The notes under the pieces are model-generated. The model saw only the letters and a program-made list of their open reading frames with translations, was not told the DNA's origin and did not search any database. A DNA stretch of 64,000 bases from Oricola cellulosilytica (GTDB lineage Bacteria; Pseudomonadota; Alphaproteobacteria; Rhizobiales; Rhizobiaceae). The translations under genes were made by a program, and so were the position numbers. Where the stretch lies: NCBI RefSeq assembly GCF_019966575.1, contig NZ_JAINFK010000003.1, positions 186,001-250,000 of the forward strand, read 5' to 3'. Shown piece after piece: positions 54,156 to 63,478 of this stretch (the first letter of the stretch is position 1; the number at the start of each line of letters is the position of its first letter).

Positions 54156-55120
54156 TACGGGACCAATACGGTTTCGCCTGACCGGAGGCCTGTCAGAACC
54201 TCTATGAAATCGGCTTCATCCAGTGTGACGGCATCCCCAAGAACCACCGCGCGGTCTTTGGTCTCCCCACCAGCCAAAACCGTCACGAAGTCAATTCCGG
54301 AGCGCGTGACCACCGCATTCTGCGGAACCAGAAGCGCCATGCGCTCGCCGACCGGCAATTCGACCAGCACCCGGGCATTCACGAATTCAGTGTCGAGGCC
54401 TTCCACCTCAACATCCGCCACAACCCGGCCGTTCTCGATCGTCGGGTAGAGCTTTGCAATCTCTCCGGCTGTCTCCGACCCGCTCGCGGCGATCCTGATG
54501 TCCGCCCCTTCACGCAGTGACGACGCATGACGTTCGGGTATGGCGAGGCGAAGGAAAAAACCACCGCCGCCTATCGACGCGACCGACTCCCCTGCGAGAA
54601 CGACAGCACCGCGCGTCACCGGTACATCGAGAACGCGACCGTCTCCTGGGGCCAGCACATCGCCCTCCGCGCCTTGTTGAATGATCACATCGCGCGCCGC
54701 CTCCGTTGAAGCGATCTGCCCCCTGAGTTGGTCGACTGAGGTACGCAGCTGATCTACGCGCTGGACCGTAGCCACACCACGCTCCACCAATGCCTGCCCC
54801 CGACTGAGTTCTGTCTCCGCAGTTGATAACTGAGCGCGGAGCGCGTCGAGTTGCGCGTCAAATGCGGCGATCTGAAATGCCAGCTTGTCGTCCTGAACGA
54901 CCGCAATCCGCTGACCCGCTGTGACCAGATCACCCTCACTGACCGACAACTCAACCACGACTCCGCCGATCCGCGCTCTCGCCGGAACCGTCTCTTTCGC
55001 CTCCACACGACCATAAACCGACTTCCATTCGGTGAGCAGGCGCGGCTCCAGCGTCATCGTGTCGGTTCGTGAGGGGGCTGTGGCCAGGAGAACAAGCAGC
55101 GGAAGAAGAAGAAAACGCAT
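54155..55120 (-). CDS. RND efflux periplasmic adaptor (membrane fusion protein)
   Basis: A 321-residue adaptor started at MRFLLLPLLVLLATAPS, a signal peptide; the longer frame upstream overlaps the DUF2892 gene. It has the lipoyl halves (RVEAKETVPARARIGGVVVELSVSEGDLV and LAPGDGRVLDVPVTRG), a helical hairpin (LDALRAQLSTAETELSRGQALVERG ... TEAARDVIIQQ) and a beta-barrel. Its stop overlaps the pump gene start by one base (TAATG). It is rather short for the family, so the membrane-proximal domain is small. Confidence 0.92.
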   Translation of the reverse strand: MRFLLLPLLVLLATAPSRTDTMTLEPRLLTEWKSVYGRVEAKETVPARARIGGVVVELSVSEGDLVTAGQRIAVVQDDKLAFQIAAFDAQLDALRAQLSTAETELSRGQALVERGVATVQRVDQLRTSVDQLRGQIASTEAARDVIIQQGAEGDVLAPGDGRVLDVPVTRGAVVLAGESVASIGGGGFFLRLAIPERHASSLREGADIRIAASGSETAGEIAKLYPTIENGRVVADVEVEGLDTEFVNARVLVELPVGERMALLVPQNAVVTRSGIDFVTVLAGGETKDRAVVLGDAVTLDEADFIEVLTGLRSGETVLVP

Positions 55121-55131
55121 AACCAATTCTC

Positions 55132-55332
55132 TCAGAAGGCGGGACCGGGTTTGACACCGATCTTTCTGAAGAAGGCTGCGGCAGGGCAAAACCCCGTGAA
55201 CGCGGATTGCAGAAGGTTCAGGCCGATGAAGACTGTGAGCCAGTCGAAAAGCGGCGATACCCACTGTGTGAGGGCGACCGAAGTCAGAACCATGATGCCT
55301 GCAAAGGCGAGCACCGTGCGATCCAGTGACAT
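55132..55332 (-). CDS. DUF2892 (YgaP-like) small inner-membrane protein
   Basis: A 66-residue protein with two hydrophobic helices (LDRTVLAFAGIMVLTSVALT and FDWLTVFIGLNLLQSAFTGFCPAAAFF). The ending NLLQSAFTGFCPAAAFFRKIG, with the FCPAAxFFRKxG pattern, is the DUF2892 mark. It is 11 bases upstream of the adaptor gene, hence the first gene of the pump operon. DUF2892 proteins often accompany sulfur or detoxification genes, but a role is not established. Confidence 0.85.
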   Translation of the reverse strand: MSLDRTVLAFAGIMVLTSVALTQWVSPLFDWLTVFIGLNLLQSAFTGFCPAAAFFRKIGVKPGPAF

Positions 55333-55644
55333 GATGGGCTTCTCCTTGAGTTGCGGCAGTTGATATCCCTGCGGTGTGCTTTCGACACCAAACCGGGGGA
55401 GACTATCGGCGCCGCCGACATGACGAATTGATTTCCATCAACTGCGGTGACTTGACCGAGCGGGTCCGGGAAGATGCGAAAGGGATCCTCCTCTCGGGAA
55501 CATCTGCCGTTTGCGTTCCGTTATCCGGGTGGTTAGTTCAGGATGCTCCTGCTTGCGTGCGCAATGCCGCCGCTCATGAAATCGTAGTCGGCGGCAATGT
55601 TTTCCCGGCTGCACAAACGCAACGACCGAGAAAGACATTGGAAT
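55333..55644. other. Intergenic region between the pump operon and the NAGGN operon
   Basis: Two divergent operons meet in these 312 bases, so it should hold both promoters. An inverted pair GCCGCCG/CGGCGGC lies at about 55568-55595, and a run of As before the asparagine-synthase-like gene start carries a weak ribosome site. Nothing further was recognised. Confidence 0.55.
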
Positions 55645-57420
55645 ATGTGCGGAATAGCCGGGGAAATCCGCTTCGATAACACTTTTGCCGATTCGGCCGC
55701 CGTGGCCCGCATGGCCGATGCGCTGGCGCCGCGCGGGCCCGACGGCAGCGGCGTCATGGCTCAGGGGCGCGTCGCCTTCGGCCACCGCCGGTTGAAGATC
55801 ATCGATCTGTCGAACAAGGCCGCGCAACCGATGACCGATCCCGAACTCGGTCTGACGATCGTCTTCAACGGCTGCATCTACAACTATCTCGAGCTGCGCC
55901 GAGAACTGGGGGAAGCCGGATACCGCTTCTTTTCGCATGGCGACACCGAGGTGGTGCTGAAGGCCTATCACAAGTGGGGCGAAGCCTGCGTCGAGCGCTT
56001 TCATGGCATGTTCGCCTTCGCAATCCATGAGCGTGAAACCGGCGAGGTGATGCTCGCGCGCGACCGTTTCGGTATCAAGCCGCTCTATTATGCCGAGACG
56101 CCCGACCGCTTGCGGTTTGCGTCGCATCTGCCGGCCCTCTTGCACGCCGGTGAAGTCGACACGTCGATCGATCGGATGGCGTTACACAATTACATGACCT
56201 TCCATGCCGTCGTTCCGCCGCCGAGAACAATCCTGAACGGCGTTCGCAAGCTGCCCCCGGCGACGACCCGCCGCATCGCGGTCGATGGCGCGTCGAGGGA
56301 CCGGCTCTACTGGCAGCCCCCCTATGAACGGCGGCAGCAAGACAGCGACCTGACGCGCGACGACTGGCGCGACCGCGTGCTAGAGGCGCTTCGCGTCGCG
56401 GTGCGACGGCGCATGGTCGCTGATGTGCCGGTCGGCGTGCTTCTTTCGGGAGGCGTGGATTCCAGTGTCATTGTCGGCCTGCTTGCGGAGGAGGGCCAGA
56501 AGGACCTGATGACCTTTTCGATCGGCTTCGAGGAGGCAAATGGCGAAAAAGGCGACGAATTCCAGTATTCCGACCTGATCGCCAAACGCTTCGAAACCGA
56601 TCACCACAAGATCTTCGTGCCGTCCGAGGATCTGATCGGCAACCTTCCCGAAACCATCCGCGCCATGTCGGAGCCGATGGTCTCGTACGACAATATTGGC
56701 TTCTTCCTGCTCAGCCGGGAAGTTTCCAAGCATATCAAGGTCGTGCAGTCCGGCCAAGGCGCCGACGAGGTGTTCGGCGGCTATCACTGGTATCCGCCGC
56801 TGTCCAATTCCAACGACGTCGTCGCCGACTATGCGAAGGTGTTCTTCGACCGTAGCCACACGACGCTTGCCAAACAGCTCGGGGACGGCTGGATCGCAGA
56901 TGGCGACGCCAGCTACTTGTTTGTCAGCGAGCATCTCAACAGCCCTGGCGCGGCGACGCCCGTCGACCGCGCATTGAGGCTAGATACGCAGGTGATGCTG
57001 GTCGACGATCCGGTCAAGCGCGTCGACAACATGACTATGGCCTGGGGACTGGAGGCGCGCGTGCCCTTCCTCGATCACGAACTGGTGGAACTGGCCGCGA
57101 CGATTCCGCCGGAGTTCAAATTGCGTGATCACGGCAAGGGGGTCCTGAAAGATGCCGCGCGCCTCGTGGTTCCACACGAGGTGATTGACCGCAAGAAGGG
57201 TTATTTTCCAGTTCCGCAATTGAAATATATCGAGGGCGAGTATCTGGATCTGGTGAAGGACACACTCGGCTCGGCCCCAGCGCGCGAACGCGGACTCTTC
57301 CGCCAGGATTATCTCGACACGCTGTTCGACGATCCGGCAAGCCACATCACGCCGCTCCGCGGATCGGAACTCTGGCAGGTCGCACTGCTGGAAATGTGGC
57401 TGCAAACGCACGGCGTCTAG
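55645..57420 (+). CDS. asnO: N-acetylglutaminylglutamine amidotransferase (asparagine-synthase-like)
   Basis: First gene of the NAGGN system, which makes the osmoprotectant N-acetylglutaminylglutamine amide. The 591-residue product has the class II glutaminase nucleophile Cys2 right after the start Met (MCGIAGEIRFDN), HRRLKIIDLSNKAAQPM and the PP-loop of an ATP pyrophosphatase (SGGVDSSVIVG, about residue 268), as in AsnB. The start is set by Cys2; a 16-residue upstream extension is rejected. The family is TIGR03104-type. The Ngg gene follows after 32 bases. Confidence 0.93.
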   Translation: MCGIAGEIRFDNTFADSAAVARMADALAPRGPDGSGVMAQGRVAFGHRRLKIIDLSNKAAQPMTDPELGLTIVFNGCIYNYLELRRELGEAGYRFFSHGDTEVVLKAYHKWGEACVERFHGMFAFAIHERETGEVMLARDRFGIKPLYYAETPDRLRFASHLPALLHAGEVDTSIDRMALHNYMTFHAVVPPPRTILNGVRKLPPATTRRIAVDGASRDRLYWQPPYERRQQDSDLTRDDWRDRVLEALRVAVRRRMVADVPVGVLLSGGVDSSVIVGLLAEEGQKDLMTFSIGFEEANGEKGDEFQYSDLIAKRFETDHHKIFVPSEDLIGNLPETIRAMSEPMVSYDNIGFFLLSREVSKHIKVVQSGQGADEVFGGYHWYPPLSNSNDVVADYAKVFFDRSHTTLAKQLGDGWIADGDASYLFVSEHLNSPGAATPVDRALRLDTQVMLVDDPVKRVDNMTMAWGLEARVPFLDHELVELAATIPPEFKLRDHGKGVLKDAARLVVPHEVIDRKKGYFPVPQLKYIEGEYLDLVKDTLGSAPARERGLFRQDYLDTLFDDPASHITPLRGSELWQVALLEMWLQTHGV

Positions 57421-57452
57421 AGCCGATCGACAGTTAGACTTTGGAGCGTGGG

Positions 57453-59282
57453 ATGGCCAAGGACAAGTCCACGGGCAGTGGAAAAGATGCAGCAAAGGCG
57501 GGCAGAGCCAACCGCGAGCGGCACACCAGCGACGCCTATTCGCACCGGTTGAGACGGATGCGCGATCAAGGGCTCAAGCCGCCCATTGCACAGTTCGGGC
57601 GCGAAGTGGAAATGAAGCCGGAGTTTGCCCTCGACTGCGGGTGGGGGCGCCTGGTTTTCGCGCAGACATTCGATTCGGCGACGAAGATGATCGCGGCGCT
57701 TAGCGCCGAACAGCCGGACCGTCGCGACATCGCTGTCTATGTGCGTGATCCGCACGTGCTTCTCGCCAACGCGCCGCAGGAACTTTTCCTCGATCCCTCG
57801 CATATGTTCCGGCTCGATCTTTCGCGCTACCGTCCGTCGCAAAAAACACCGAAGGGCTTTTTCATTCGGCGGCTGACCTCACAGTCGGACGCCGAGGCGA
57901 TCAACCGGATCTATGCGACGCGTTCGATGGTTCCGGTTCCACCGGATTTCTTCTGGGCTACGCGGGACGCCCGCACCATTGTCTATTTCGTCGCCGAAGA
58001 TGAGCAAACCGGAGAGGTGCTGGGCACTGTGACGGGCGTCGATCATGTGCGCGCCTTCGGCGATTCTGAAAGGGGATCCTCCCTGTGGTGCCTAGCGATC
58101 GATCCGGTCGCACGGCATCCCGGCATCGGCGAGGCACTGGTGCGGCGGCTGGCGGAATATTTCACAACGCGTGGCGCGGCATTTCTCGATCTCTCCGTGC
58201 TGCACGACAACAAGCAGGCGATCGCGCTTTACGAGAAGCTCGGCTTCCAGCGCGTCTCCTTTTTCAGCGTCAAGCGCAAGAACCCGATCAACGAAACACT
58301 GTTCACCGGGCCGGATACCGACGCGGCGCTCAATCCCTACGCTAAGATCATCGTCAGCGAAGCGCGCCGCCGCGGTATCCATGTCCAGATCGTCGATGCC
58401 GAGGGGGGGTTTTTCCGGCTGACCTATGGCGGCAGGTCGATTCTGTGTCGCGAGAGCCTGTCGGACCTGACGAGCGCAGTCGCAATGTCGATATGTGACG
58501 ACAAGTCGGTAACCCGGCGAATCGTCAGCGCCGCCGGCGTCCGAGTTCCGGCGCAACTGGACGCCTCGGCAAGGCCCGACGAAATCGCCGAATTCGTCAA
58601 GCGCTGCGGTTCGGTCGTTGTCAAGCCGGCGCGCGGCGAGCAGGGTCGGGGGATCTCTATCGACATCCATGATCCCGAAGAGATCCGAGCCGCGATCGAG
58701 AAGGCGCGCAGCGTTTCCGATACTGTTTTGCTGGAAGAGTATGTCAAGGGCGACGATCTGCGGCTGGTCGTCATCAACTACCGTGTCGTGGCAGCCGCGA
58801 TACGCCGGCCACCGGCGGTGGTCGGCAATGGCGTGGCGACGGTGCGCGAGCTCATCGCCGCGCAGAGCCGCCGGCGCTCGGCGGCGACCGGCGGCGAGGC
58901 CAAGATTCCGCTCGACGCGGAAACCGAGCGAACGGTTCGCGGCGCGGGCTACGAACTCGACGGCGTGCTGCCGGCCGAAGAGCAGATCGCGGTGCGCAAG
59001 ACCGCCAACCTGCATACCGGCGGAACGATTCACGACGTCACCGACAGCGTCAACGTCACGCTGCTCGACGCCGCCGTTGCCGCCGCCCGCGCCATCGATA
59101 TTCCGGTAACGGGCATCGACTTTCTGGTTCAGTCGCCCCGCCGCCCCGACTACGTTTTCATCGAGGCAAACGAGAGACCGGGCCTCGCCAACCACGAGCC
59201 GCAGCCGACGGCCGAACGGTTCGTCGACCTTCTTTTCCCGCTTTCCGTTCCGGCGTCGGTCCGGCAAAATCGGCAAAAATAG
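57453..59282 (+). CDS. ngg: N-acetylglutaminylglutamine synthetase Ngg (GNAT plus ATP-grasp)
   Basis: A 609-residue bifunctional protein: a GNAT acetyltransferase domain at about residues 130-285 with an HPGIGEALVRRLAEYF acetyl-CoA loop, and an ATP-grasp domain at about 340-600 with VVVKPARGEQGRG and FIEANERPGLANHEP. It acetylates and joins glutamines to form N-acetylglutaminylglutamine, the substrate of the amidotransferase. The ATG at 57453 has GGAG seven bases upstream and follows the asnO stop closely. The N-terminal 100 residues are less conserved. TIGR03103-type. Confidence 0.92.
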   Translation: MAKDKSTGSGKDAAKAGRANRERHTSDAYSHRLRRMRDQGLKPPIAQFGREVEMKPEFALDCGWGRLVFAQTFDSATKMIAALSAEQPDRRDIAVYVRDPHVLLANAPQELFLDPSHMFRLDLSRYRPSQKTPKGFFIRRLTSQSDAEAINRIYATRSMVPVPPDFFWATRDARTIVYFVAEDEQTGEVLGTVTGVDHVRAFGDSERGSSLWCLAIDPVARHPGIGEALVRRLAEYFTTRGAAFLDLSVLHDNKQAIALYEKLGFQRVSFFSVKRKNPINETLFTGPDTDAALNPYAKIIVSEARRRGIHVQIVDAEGGFFRLTYGGRSILCRESLSDLTSAVAMSICDDKSVTRRIVSAAGVRVPAQLDASARPDEIAEFVKRCGSVVVKPARGEQGRGISIDIHDPEEIRAAIEKARSVSDTVLLEEYVKGDDLRLVVINYRVVAAAIRRPPAVVGNGVATVRELIAAQSRRRSAATGGEAKIPLDAETERTVRGAGYELDGVLPAEEQIAVRKTANLHTGGTIHDVTDSVNVTLLDAAVAAARAIDIPVTGIDFLVQSPRRPDYVFIEANERPGLANHEPQPTAERFVDLLFPLSVPASVRQNRQK

Positions 59283-59298
59283 CAAAGGAAGACAGCAC

Positions 59299-60462
59299 GT
59301 GTCACGGCTTCCCATCGATCATGAATATCTCTTGTCCATGCTGGACGAACTCCTCAAGATACCAAGTCCGACTGGCTATACCGACCCGATCGTTCGCTTC
59401 GTCACGCGGGAATTGGAACGGCTGGGCCTGGAAGTCGAATTGACGCGGCGCGGGGCGATTCGCGCAATCCGGCCGGGAGCGGAGACACGTGGCGCGCGGG
59501 CCATCGTTTCACACCTCGATACGCTGGGCGCGCAGGTCAAGCGATTGAAGGAGAACGGCCGACTGGAACTCGTGCCCATAGGTCACTGGTCTGCCCGTTT
59601 CGCGGAAGGCGCGCGCGCCGCCGTCTTCGCAGAAAAAGGCGGTTACCGCGGCACGATCCTTCCCCTTAAGGCTTCCGGGCACACCTTTAACGACGAGGTC
59701 GACACGCTTCCCGTCGGCTGGGACTACGTCGAGTTCCGCATCGATGCGATGGCGCGGACCAAGGACGACATCCAACGCCTCGGCATCGAGATCGGCGATA
59801 TAGTCGCGGTCGATCCGCAGCCGGAATTTCTCGACAACGGCTTCATCGTCTCACGCCATCTCGACAACAAGGCGGGCGTCGCGGTCATGCTCGCGGCGCT
59901 GAAGGCGCTGCAAGGCGAAGAGGCGGAAACCCCGGTCGACACCCACTGGCTGTTCACGATAGCCGAGGAAGTTGGCGTTGGCGCATCGTCGGCGCTGACC
60001 CAGGACATTGCCTCAATGATCGCTGTGGACAACGGCACATCCGCGCCCGGTCAGAATTCCGAGGAGTTTGGCGTGACGATCGCCATGGCAGACCAGACCG
60101 GGCCATTCGACTATCATCTCACGAAGAAGCTGGTCGCGCTTTGCCAGGAAGACGAGATCCGCTACCAGAAAGATATTTTCCGCTATTACCGCTCGGATTC
60201 CGCCAGCGCGATCGAGGCCGGTCACGACGTTCGGACGGCGTTGATCACTTTCGGCGTTGACGCCTCCCACGGCTACGAGCGCATCCACACCCATGCACTG
60301 CGTTCGCTTGCGGAACTGGTCACCGCCTACGTGACGAGTCCGGTGATGATCAAGCGCGACTTCGAGGAGACGTCGAGCGTGACCGGCTTCACCCGCCAGC
60401 CGACCGACGAGGCCGCACAGAAGCTGACGCCGGGTATAAAGGACGAGGCGTTGAGCAAATAG
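59299..60462 (+). CDS. M42-family metallopeptidase of the osmoprotectant NAGGN system
   Basis: A 387-residue zinc aminopeptidase-fold protein, started at GTG (59299) nine bases after AAGGA. Metal ligands are in IVSHLDTLGAQ, in HLDNKAGVAVML and in IAEEVGVGASS; the second half ends with SHGYERIHTHALRSL, the usual last His. It is the third member of the NAGGN gene trio (TIGR03106-type). It is presumed to act on the dipeptide or its precursors, but its exact reaction is not known. Convergent with the M20 gene across 12 bases. Confidence 0.92.
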   Translation: MSRLPIDHEYLLSMLDELLKIPSPTGYTDPIVRFVTRELERLGLEVELTRRGAIRAIRPGAETRGARAIVSHLDTLGAQVKRLKENGRLELVPIGHWSARFAEGARAAVFAEKGGYRGTILPLKASGHTFNDEVDTLPVGWDYVEFRIDAMARTKDDIQRLGIEIGDIVAVDPQPEFLDNGFIVSRHLDNKAGVAVMLAALKALQGEEAETPVDTHWLFTIAEEVGVGASSALTQDIASMIAVDNGTSAPGQNSEEFGVTIAMADQTGPFDYHLTKKLVALCQEDEIRYQKDIFRYYRSDSASAIEAGHDVRTALITFGVDASHGYERIHTHALRSLAELVTAYVTSPVMIKRDFEETSSVTGFTRQPTDEAAQKLTPGIKDEALSK

Positions 60463-60474
60463 GCACAACCGGTT

Positions 60475-61719
60475 TCACTCGCATGCAAGACGCGTCAGCG
60501 CTGCGAGCATGAGTGACGCGCCCTTCTCGATCTCGGCCCAGTCGCTCCACTCCTCCGGCGCGTGGCTGACGCCGTTGCGGCTCGGAACGAAAATCAGGCC
60601 GGACGGACAAAGCGACTGCATGGTCTGTGCATCGTGCCCGGCGCCGGACGGCATGTCGAGGCAGGCAATACCGAGTCTTTCGGCTTCGCCACGCAGCAGG
60701 GCATGAAGCCCGGAGTCTAGCCCCACCGGCGGCAGCCAGCTTTTCTCCTCGGACGAAACCGTCAGCCCGTGGGCCTTGGCCGCATCGGCGATACGCGCCT
60801 CGGCCGCCGTACGCAGCCGCCGCATGACCTCCTCCGAAGTATCGCGGACGATGATCGAGAACTCGGCCGTGCCGGGAATGGTATGCGCAAAATTCGGCTC
60901 CAAATTGAGCTTGCCGACGGTGATGCGACTCTGGTCCGTTCCGAGTTCCGCGATCAACGCCGGAATGCCGGCCGCGAATGTCACAAGACCGGCGAAAGCG
61001 TCGGCGCGCATGTCCATCGGCGTGGTGCCGGAGTGATTGGCGACGCCCTCGAAGCGGATTTGAAGATGGCAGACGCCGGAGATCCCATGAGCGACGCCAA
61101 CCGGGATGCCGCTTTGCTCCAGCACCGGCCCCTGCTCGATATGCATTTCCAGGAAGGCGCGGATCGCGCCCGACCGCCACGCAGCGTCGGGCGCGGCGAA
61201 GGGATCGAGCCCCTGGGCTTGCATCGCAGCAGTGAGCGCCACGCCCTCACTGTCTGACGCCCGTGCGATCCAGTCGCGCGTCACGGCGCCGGTGATCGTC
61301 TGCGAACCGAGCATGCCGCCGAAGCGGCCCTCCTCTTCAGCTGTCGCCGTCACAACGATCGCGGTCTTGGGGGTGATGCCGGCGTCGATCATCGCGCGCA
61401 CGCATTCGAACGCGGCGCACACGCCAAGCGAACCGTCGAAGGCCCCGCCTTCGGGAACGGTGTCGAGATGCGAACCGGCCATGATGCAAGGTCCGTCGGC
61501 CGGACCGAAGCGTCCAAACAGATTGTTGACGGCATCGCGAGAGACCCGGAGTCCGGCGCCCGCCATCTCGTCGGCGAACCAGGCGCGCGCGGCCATGTCG
61601 GCATCGGAGTACCCGACGCGGTTGTAACCGCCCGTGACCGCGTTGAATCCAAATGCGTTTACACCGTCGAGCGATCGACGCAGGCGGTCGATGTCGATTG
61701 CAGGCGTCGGTTGAACCAT
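60475..61719 (-). CDS. M20-family Zn-dependent amidohydrolase (N-carbamoyl-L-amino-acid hydrolase / allantoate amidohydrolase type)
   Basis: A 414-residue hydrolase started at MVQPTPAIDIDRLRRSL, the family's usual N-terminus; the 98-residue extension upstream covers the divergent promoter and is rejected. Metal ligands appear in GSHLDTVPEGGAFDGSLG, VTATAEEEGRFGG and the late SGAGHDAQTM segment; the central dimerisation domain lies around residues 210-330. These are features of the hydantoinase/carbamoylase family, which cleaves N-carbamoyl amino acids or ureido compounds. It is divergent from the ABC importer, which probably brings in its substrate. Confidence 0.9.
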   Translation of the reverse strand: MVQPTPAIDIDRLRRSLDGVNAFGFNAVTGGYNRVGYSDADMAARAWFADEMAGAGLRVSRDAVNNLFGRFGPADGPCIMAGSHLDTVPEGGAFDGSLGVCAAFECVRAMIDAGITPKTAIVVTATAEEEGRFGGMLGSQTITGAVTRDWIARASDSEGVALTAAMQAQGLDPFAAPDAAWRSGAIRAFLEMHIEQGPVLEQSGIPVGVAHGISGVCHLQIRFEGVANHSGTTPMDMRADAFAGLVTFAAGIPALIAELGTDQSRITVGKLNLEPNFAHTIPGTAEFSIIVRDTSEEVMRRLRTAAEARIADAAKAHGLTVSSEEKSWLPPVGLDSGLHALLRGEAERLGIACLDMPSGAGHDAQTMQSLCPSGLIFVPSRNGVSHAPEEWSDWAEIEKGASLMLAALTRLACE

Positions 61720-61778
61720 GTCGGCTATGCCGTCTCCCTGTCGCTTCGTGATGCAGTCGGCGCGAGGGTTGCACAAAA

Positions 61779-61794
61779 ATTTATCATAATAAAT
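61779..61794. promoter_or_regulatory. Palindrome ATTTAT-CATA-ATAAAT between divergent genes
   Basis: Perfect six-base arms with a four-base spacer, in the AT-rich 136-base gap between the M20 hydrolase and the ABC binding-protein gene. It is placed for a repressor controlling both genes. No regulator for it is in the window. Confidence 0.4.
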
Positions 61795-61855
61795 GCTTGC
61801 ATCACCATAAATATTACGGATTAATTGCGAGCCATTGGAAACGATGGAGATCACC

Positions 61856-63415
61856 ATGAAGAGACTTCTGGCTGCCGCGCTTACCGTGGCATCGCTTGCG
61901 CTAGCATCGCCTTCCTTAGCGCAAACCCCGCCGAATGTGCTTGTGGTTGGCCAGATCGCCGAACCGAAGTCGCTTGATCCGCATGCGGTCACGGCGGTCA
62001 ACGACTTCCGCATCCTGATGAATGTCTATGACGGCCTGGTCCGCTACAAGGACGGCACTCTGGAGGTCGAACCGGCACTGGCCGAAAGTTGGGACATCTC
62101 CGACGACGGGACGGTCTACACGTTCAAACTGCGGGAGGGTGTGACCTTCCACGACGGCTCGCCTTTCAACGCAGAGGCGGTTAGGTTCAACTTTGACCGG
62201 ATGCTCGACGAGGAACATCCCTACTACGACACCGGGCCATTCCCCCTGTCCTTCTTCTTCTCGTCGATCGACACCGTCACCGCGGTCGACGATTCCATCG
62301 TCGAGTTCAAGCTGAAAGAACCATACGCGCCGTTCCTGTCCAACCTCGCCTACCCGACCGGGCTGATCGTCTCGCCCGCCGCGGTCGAGCAGCACGGCAC
62401 GGAATTCGGCCGCAACCCGTCCGGCACCGGCGCCTACAAATTCGCCGAATGGGAGGCAAACGCGAAAGTGGTCGTCACCGGCAACGCGGATTACTGGGAC
62501 GGCCCCCCGGCGCTCGAGGCCGTCATCTACCGCCCGATCACCGATGCCAACACCCGCATCGCCGAGATGCTGTCGGGCGGACTCGATATCATGGTCGAGG
62601 TGCCGCCGGATTCGCTCCAGCAATTCCGCACCGATGACCAATTCGTCGTCCACGAACAGGCGGGACCGCATGTCTGGTTCCTGATCCTCAACGCAAAGGA
62701 AGGGCCGTTCGCCAACAAGGCCGTTCGCCAGGCCGCCAACTATGCGGTCAACAAGTCTGCACTCGTCGAAAACATCCTGCAGGGCACGGCGGAAGTCGCC
62801 GCCGGCCCGACGCCGCCAGCCTTCGCCTGGGCCTACAATGAAGGCCTCGAGCCCTACCCTTATGATCCCGACAAAGCCAGGGAACTACTCGCCGAGGCCG
62901 GCTATGACGGCGAGGAACTGACCTTCTACGTCACCGAGGGCGGCTCCGGGATGCTCGATCCGATCGCCATGGGCACGGCCATCCAGGCCGATCTGGAAGC
63001 CGTCGGCATGGACGTCTCGATCGAGACCTATGAGTGGAACACATTCCTCGGCAAGGTGAATCCGGGCCTTGAAGGTAAGGCAGACATGGCCGAGATGGCA
63101 TGGATGACCAACGATCCGGACACCCTGCCCTTCCTGGCGCTGCGCACGGAGGCGTGGCCGGACAAGGGCGGCTTCAACTCTGGTTACTATTCCAACCCGA
63201 AGGTGGACGAACTGCTGGAAGCGGCGCGCCGCTCGACCGACCAGGACGAACGCGCCCGGCTCTACCAGGAGATGCAGGAGATCGTGCAGGAAGACGCGCC
63301 CTGGGTCTTCGTCGCCAACTGGAAGCAGAATGCCGTGACCAAAGCGAGCGTGGAAAACTTCAAGCTGCAGCCGTCCTTCTTCCTGATGCTGCAGGACGTG
63401 GCGAAGCCGCAGTAA
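61856..63415 (+). CDS. ABC transporter substrate-binding protein (dipeptide/oligopeptide family 5)
   Basis: A 519-residue periplasmic binding protein. The start at MKRLLAAALTVASLALA has GGAG eight bases upstream; the signal peptide ends at LAQTPP. The family marks EPKSLDPHAVTAVNDFRIL, LAESWDISDDGTVYTFKLREGVTFHDG and the FNFDRMLDEEHP segment place it with the DppA/NikA/OppA binding proteins. Substrates in this class are peptides, sugars or metal complexes; the adjacent amidohydrolase suggests a ureido- or carbamoyl-containing compound, by inference. The hairpin at 63431-63451 follows, then the permease gene. Confidence 0.92.
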   Translation: MKRLLAAALTVASLALASPSLAQTPPNVLVVGQIAEPKSLDPHAVTAVNDFRILMNVYDGLVRYKDGTLEVEPALAESWDISDDGTVYTFKLREGVTFHDGSPFNAEAVRFNFDRMLDEEHPYYDTGPFPLSFFFSSIDTVTAVDDSIVEFKLKEPYAPFLSNLAYPTGLIVSPAAVEQHGTEFGRNPSGTGAYKFAEWEANAKVVVTGNADYWDGPPALEAVIYRPITDANTRIAEMLSGGLDIMVEVPPDSLQQFRTDDQFVVHEQAGPHVWFLILNAKEGPFANKAVRQAANYAVNKSALVENILQGTAEVAAGPTPPAFAWAYNEGLEPYPYDPDKARELLAEAGYDGEELTFYVTEGGSGMLDPIAMGTAIQADLEAVGMDVSIETYEWNTFLGKVNPGLEGKADMAEMAWMTNDPDTLPFLALRTEAWPDKGGFNSGYYSNPKVDELLEAARRSTDQDERARLYQEMQEIVQEDAPWVFVANWKQNAVTKASVENFKLQPSFFLMLQDVAKPQ

Positions 63416-63430
63416 CGCCACTCCTCTCGC

Positions 63431-63451
63431 GCCGGCGGCTTGCCCGCCGGC
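63431..63451 (+). promoter_or_regulatory. Intercistronic hairpin between binding-protein and permease genes
   Basis: GCCGGCGG and CCGCCGGC pair exactly around CTTGC, 15 bases after the binding-protein stop. Such hairpins often stabilise the upstream message or partly stop transcription, so that the binding protein is made in excess over the permease. There is no T run, and the permease follows at 63479. Confidence 0.5.
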
Positions 63452-63478
63452 CCCCTCGAACCGCGGGGCAAGTCCACG

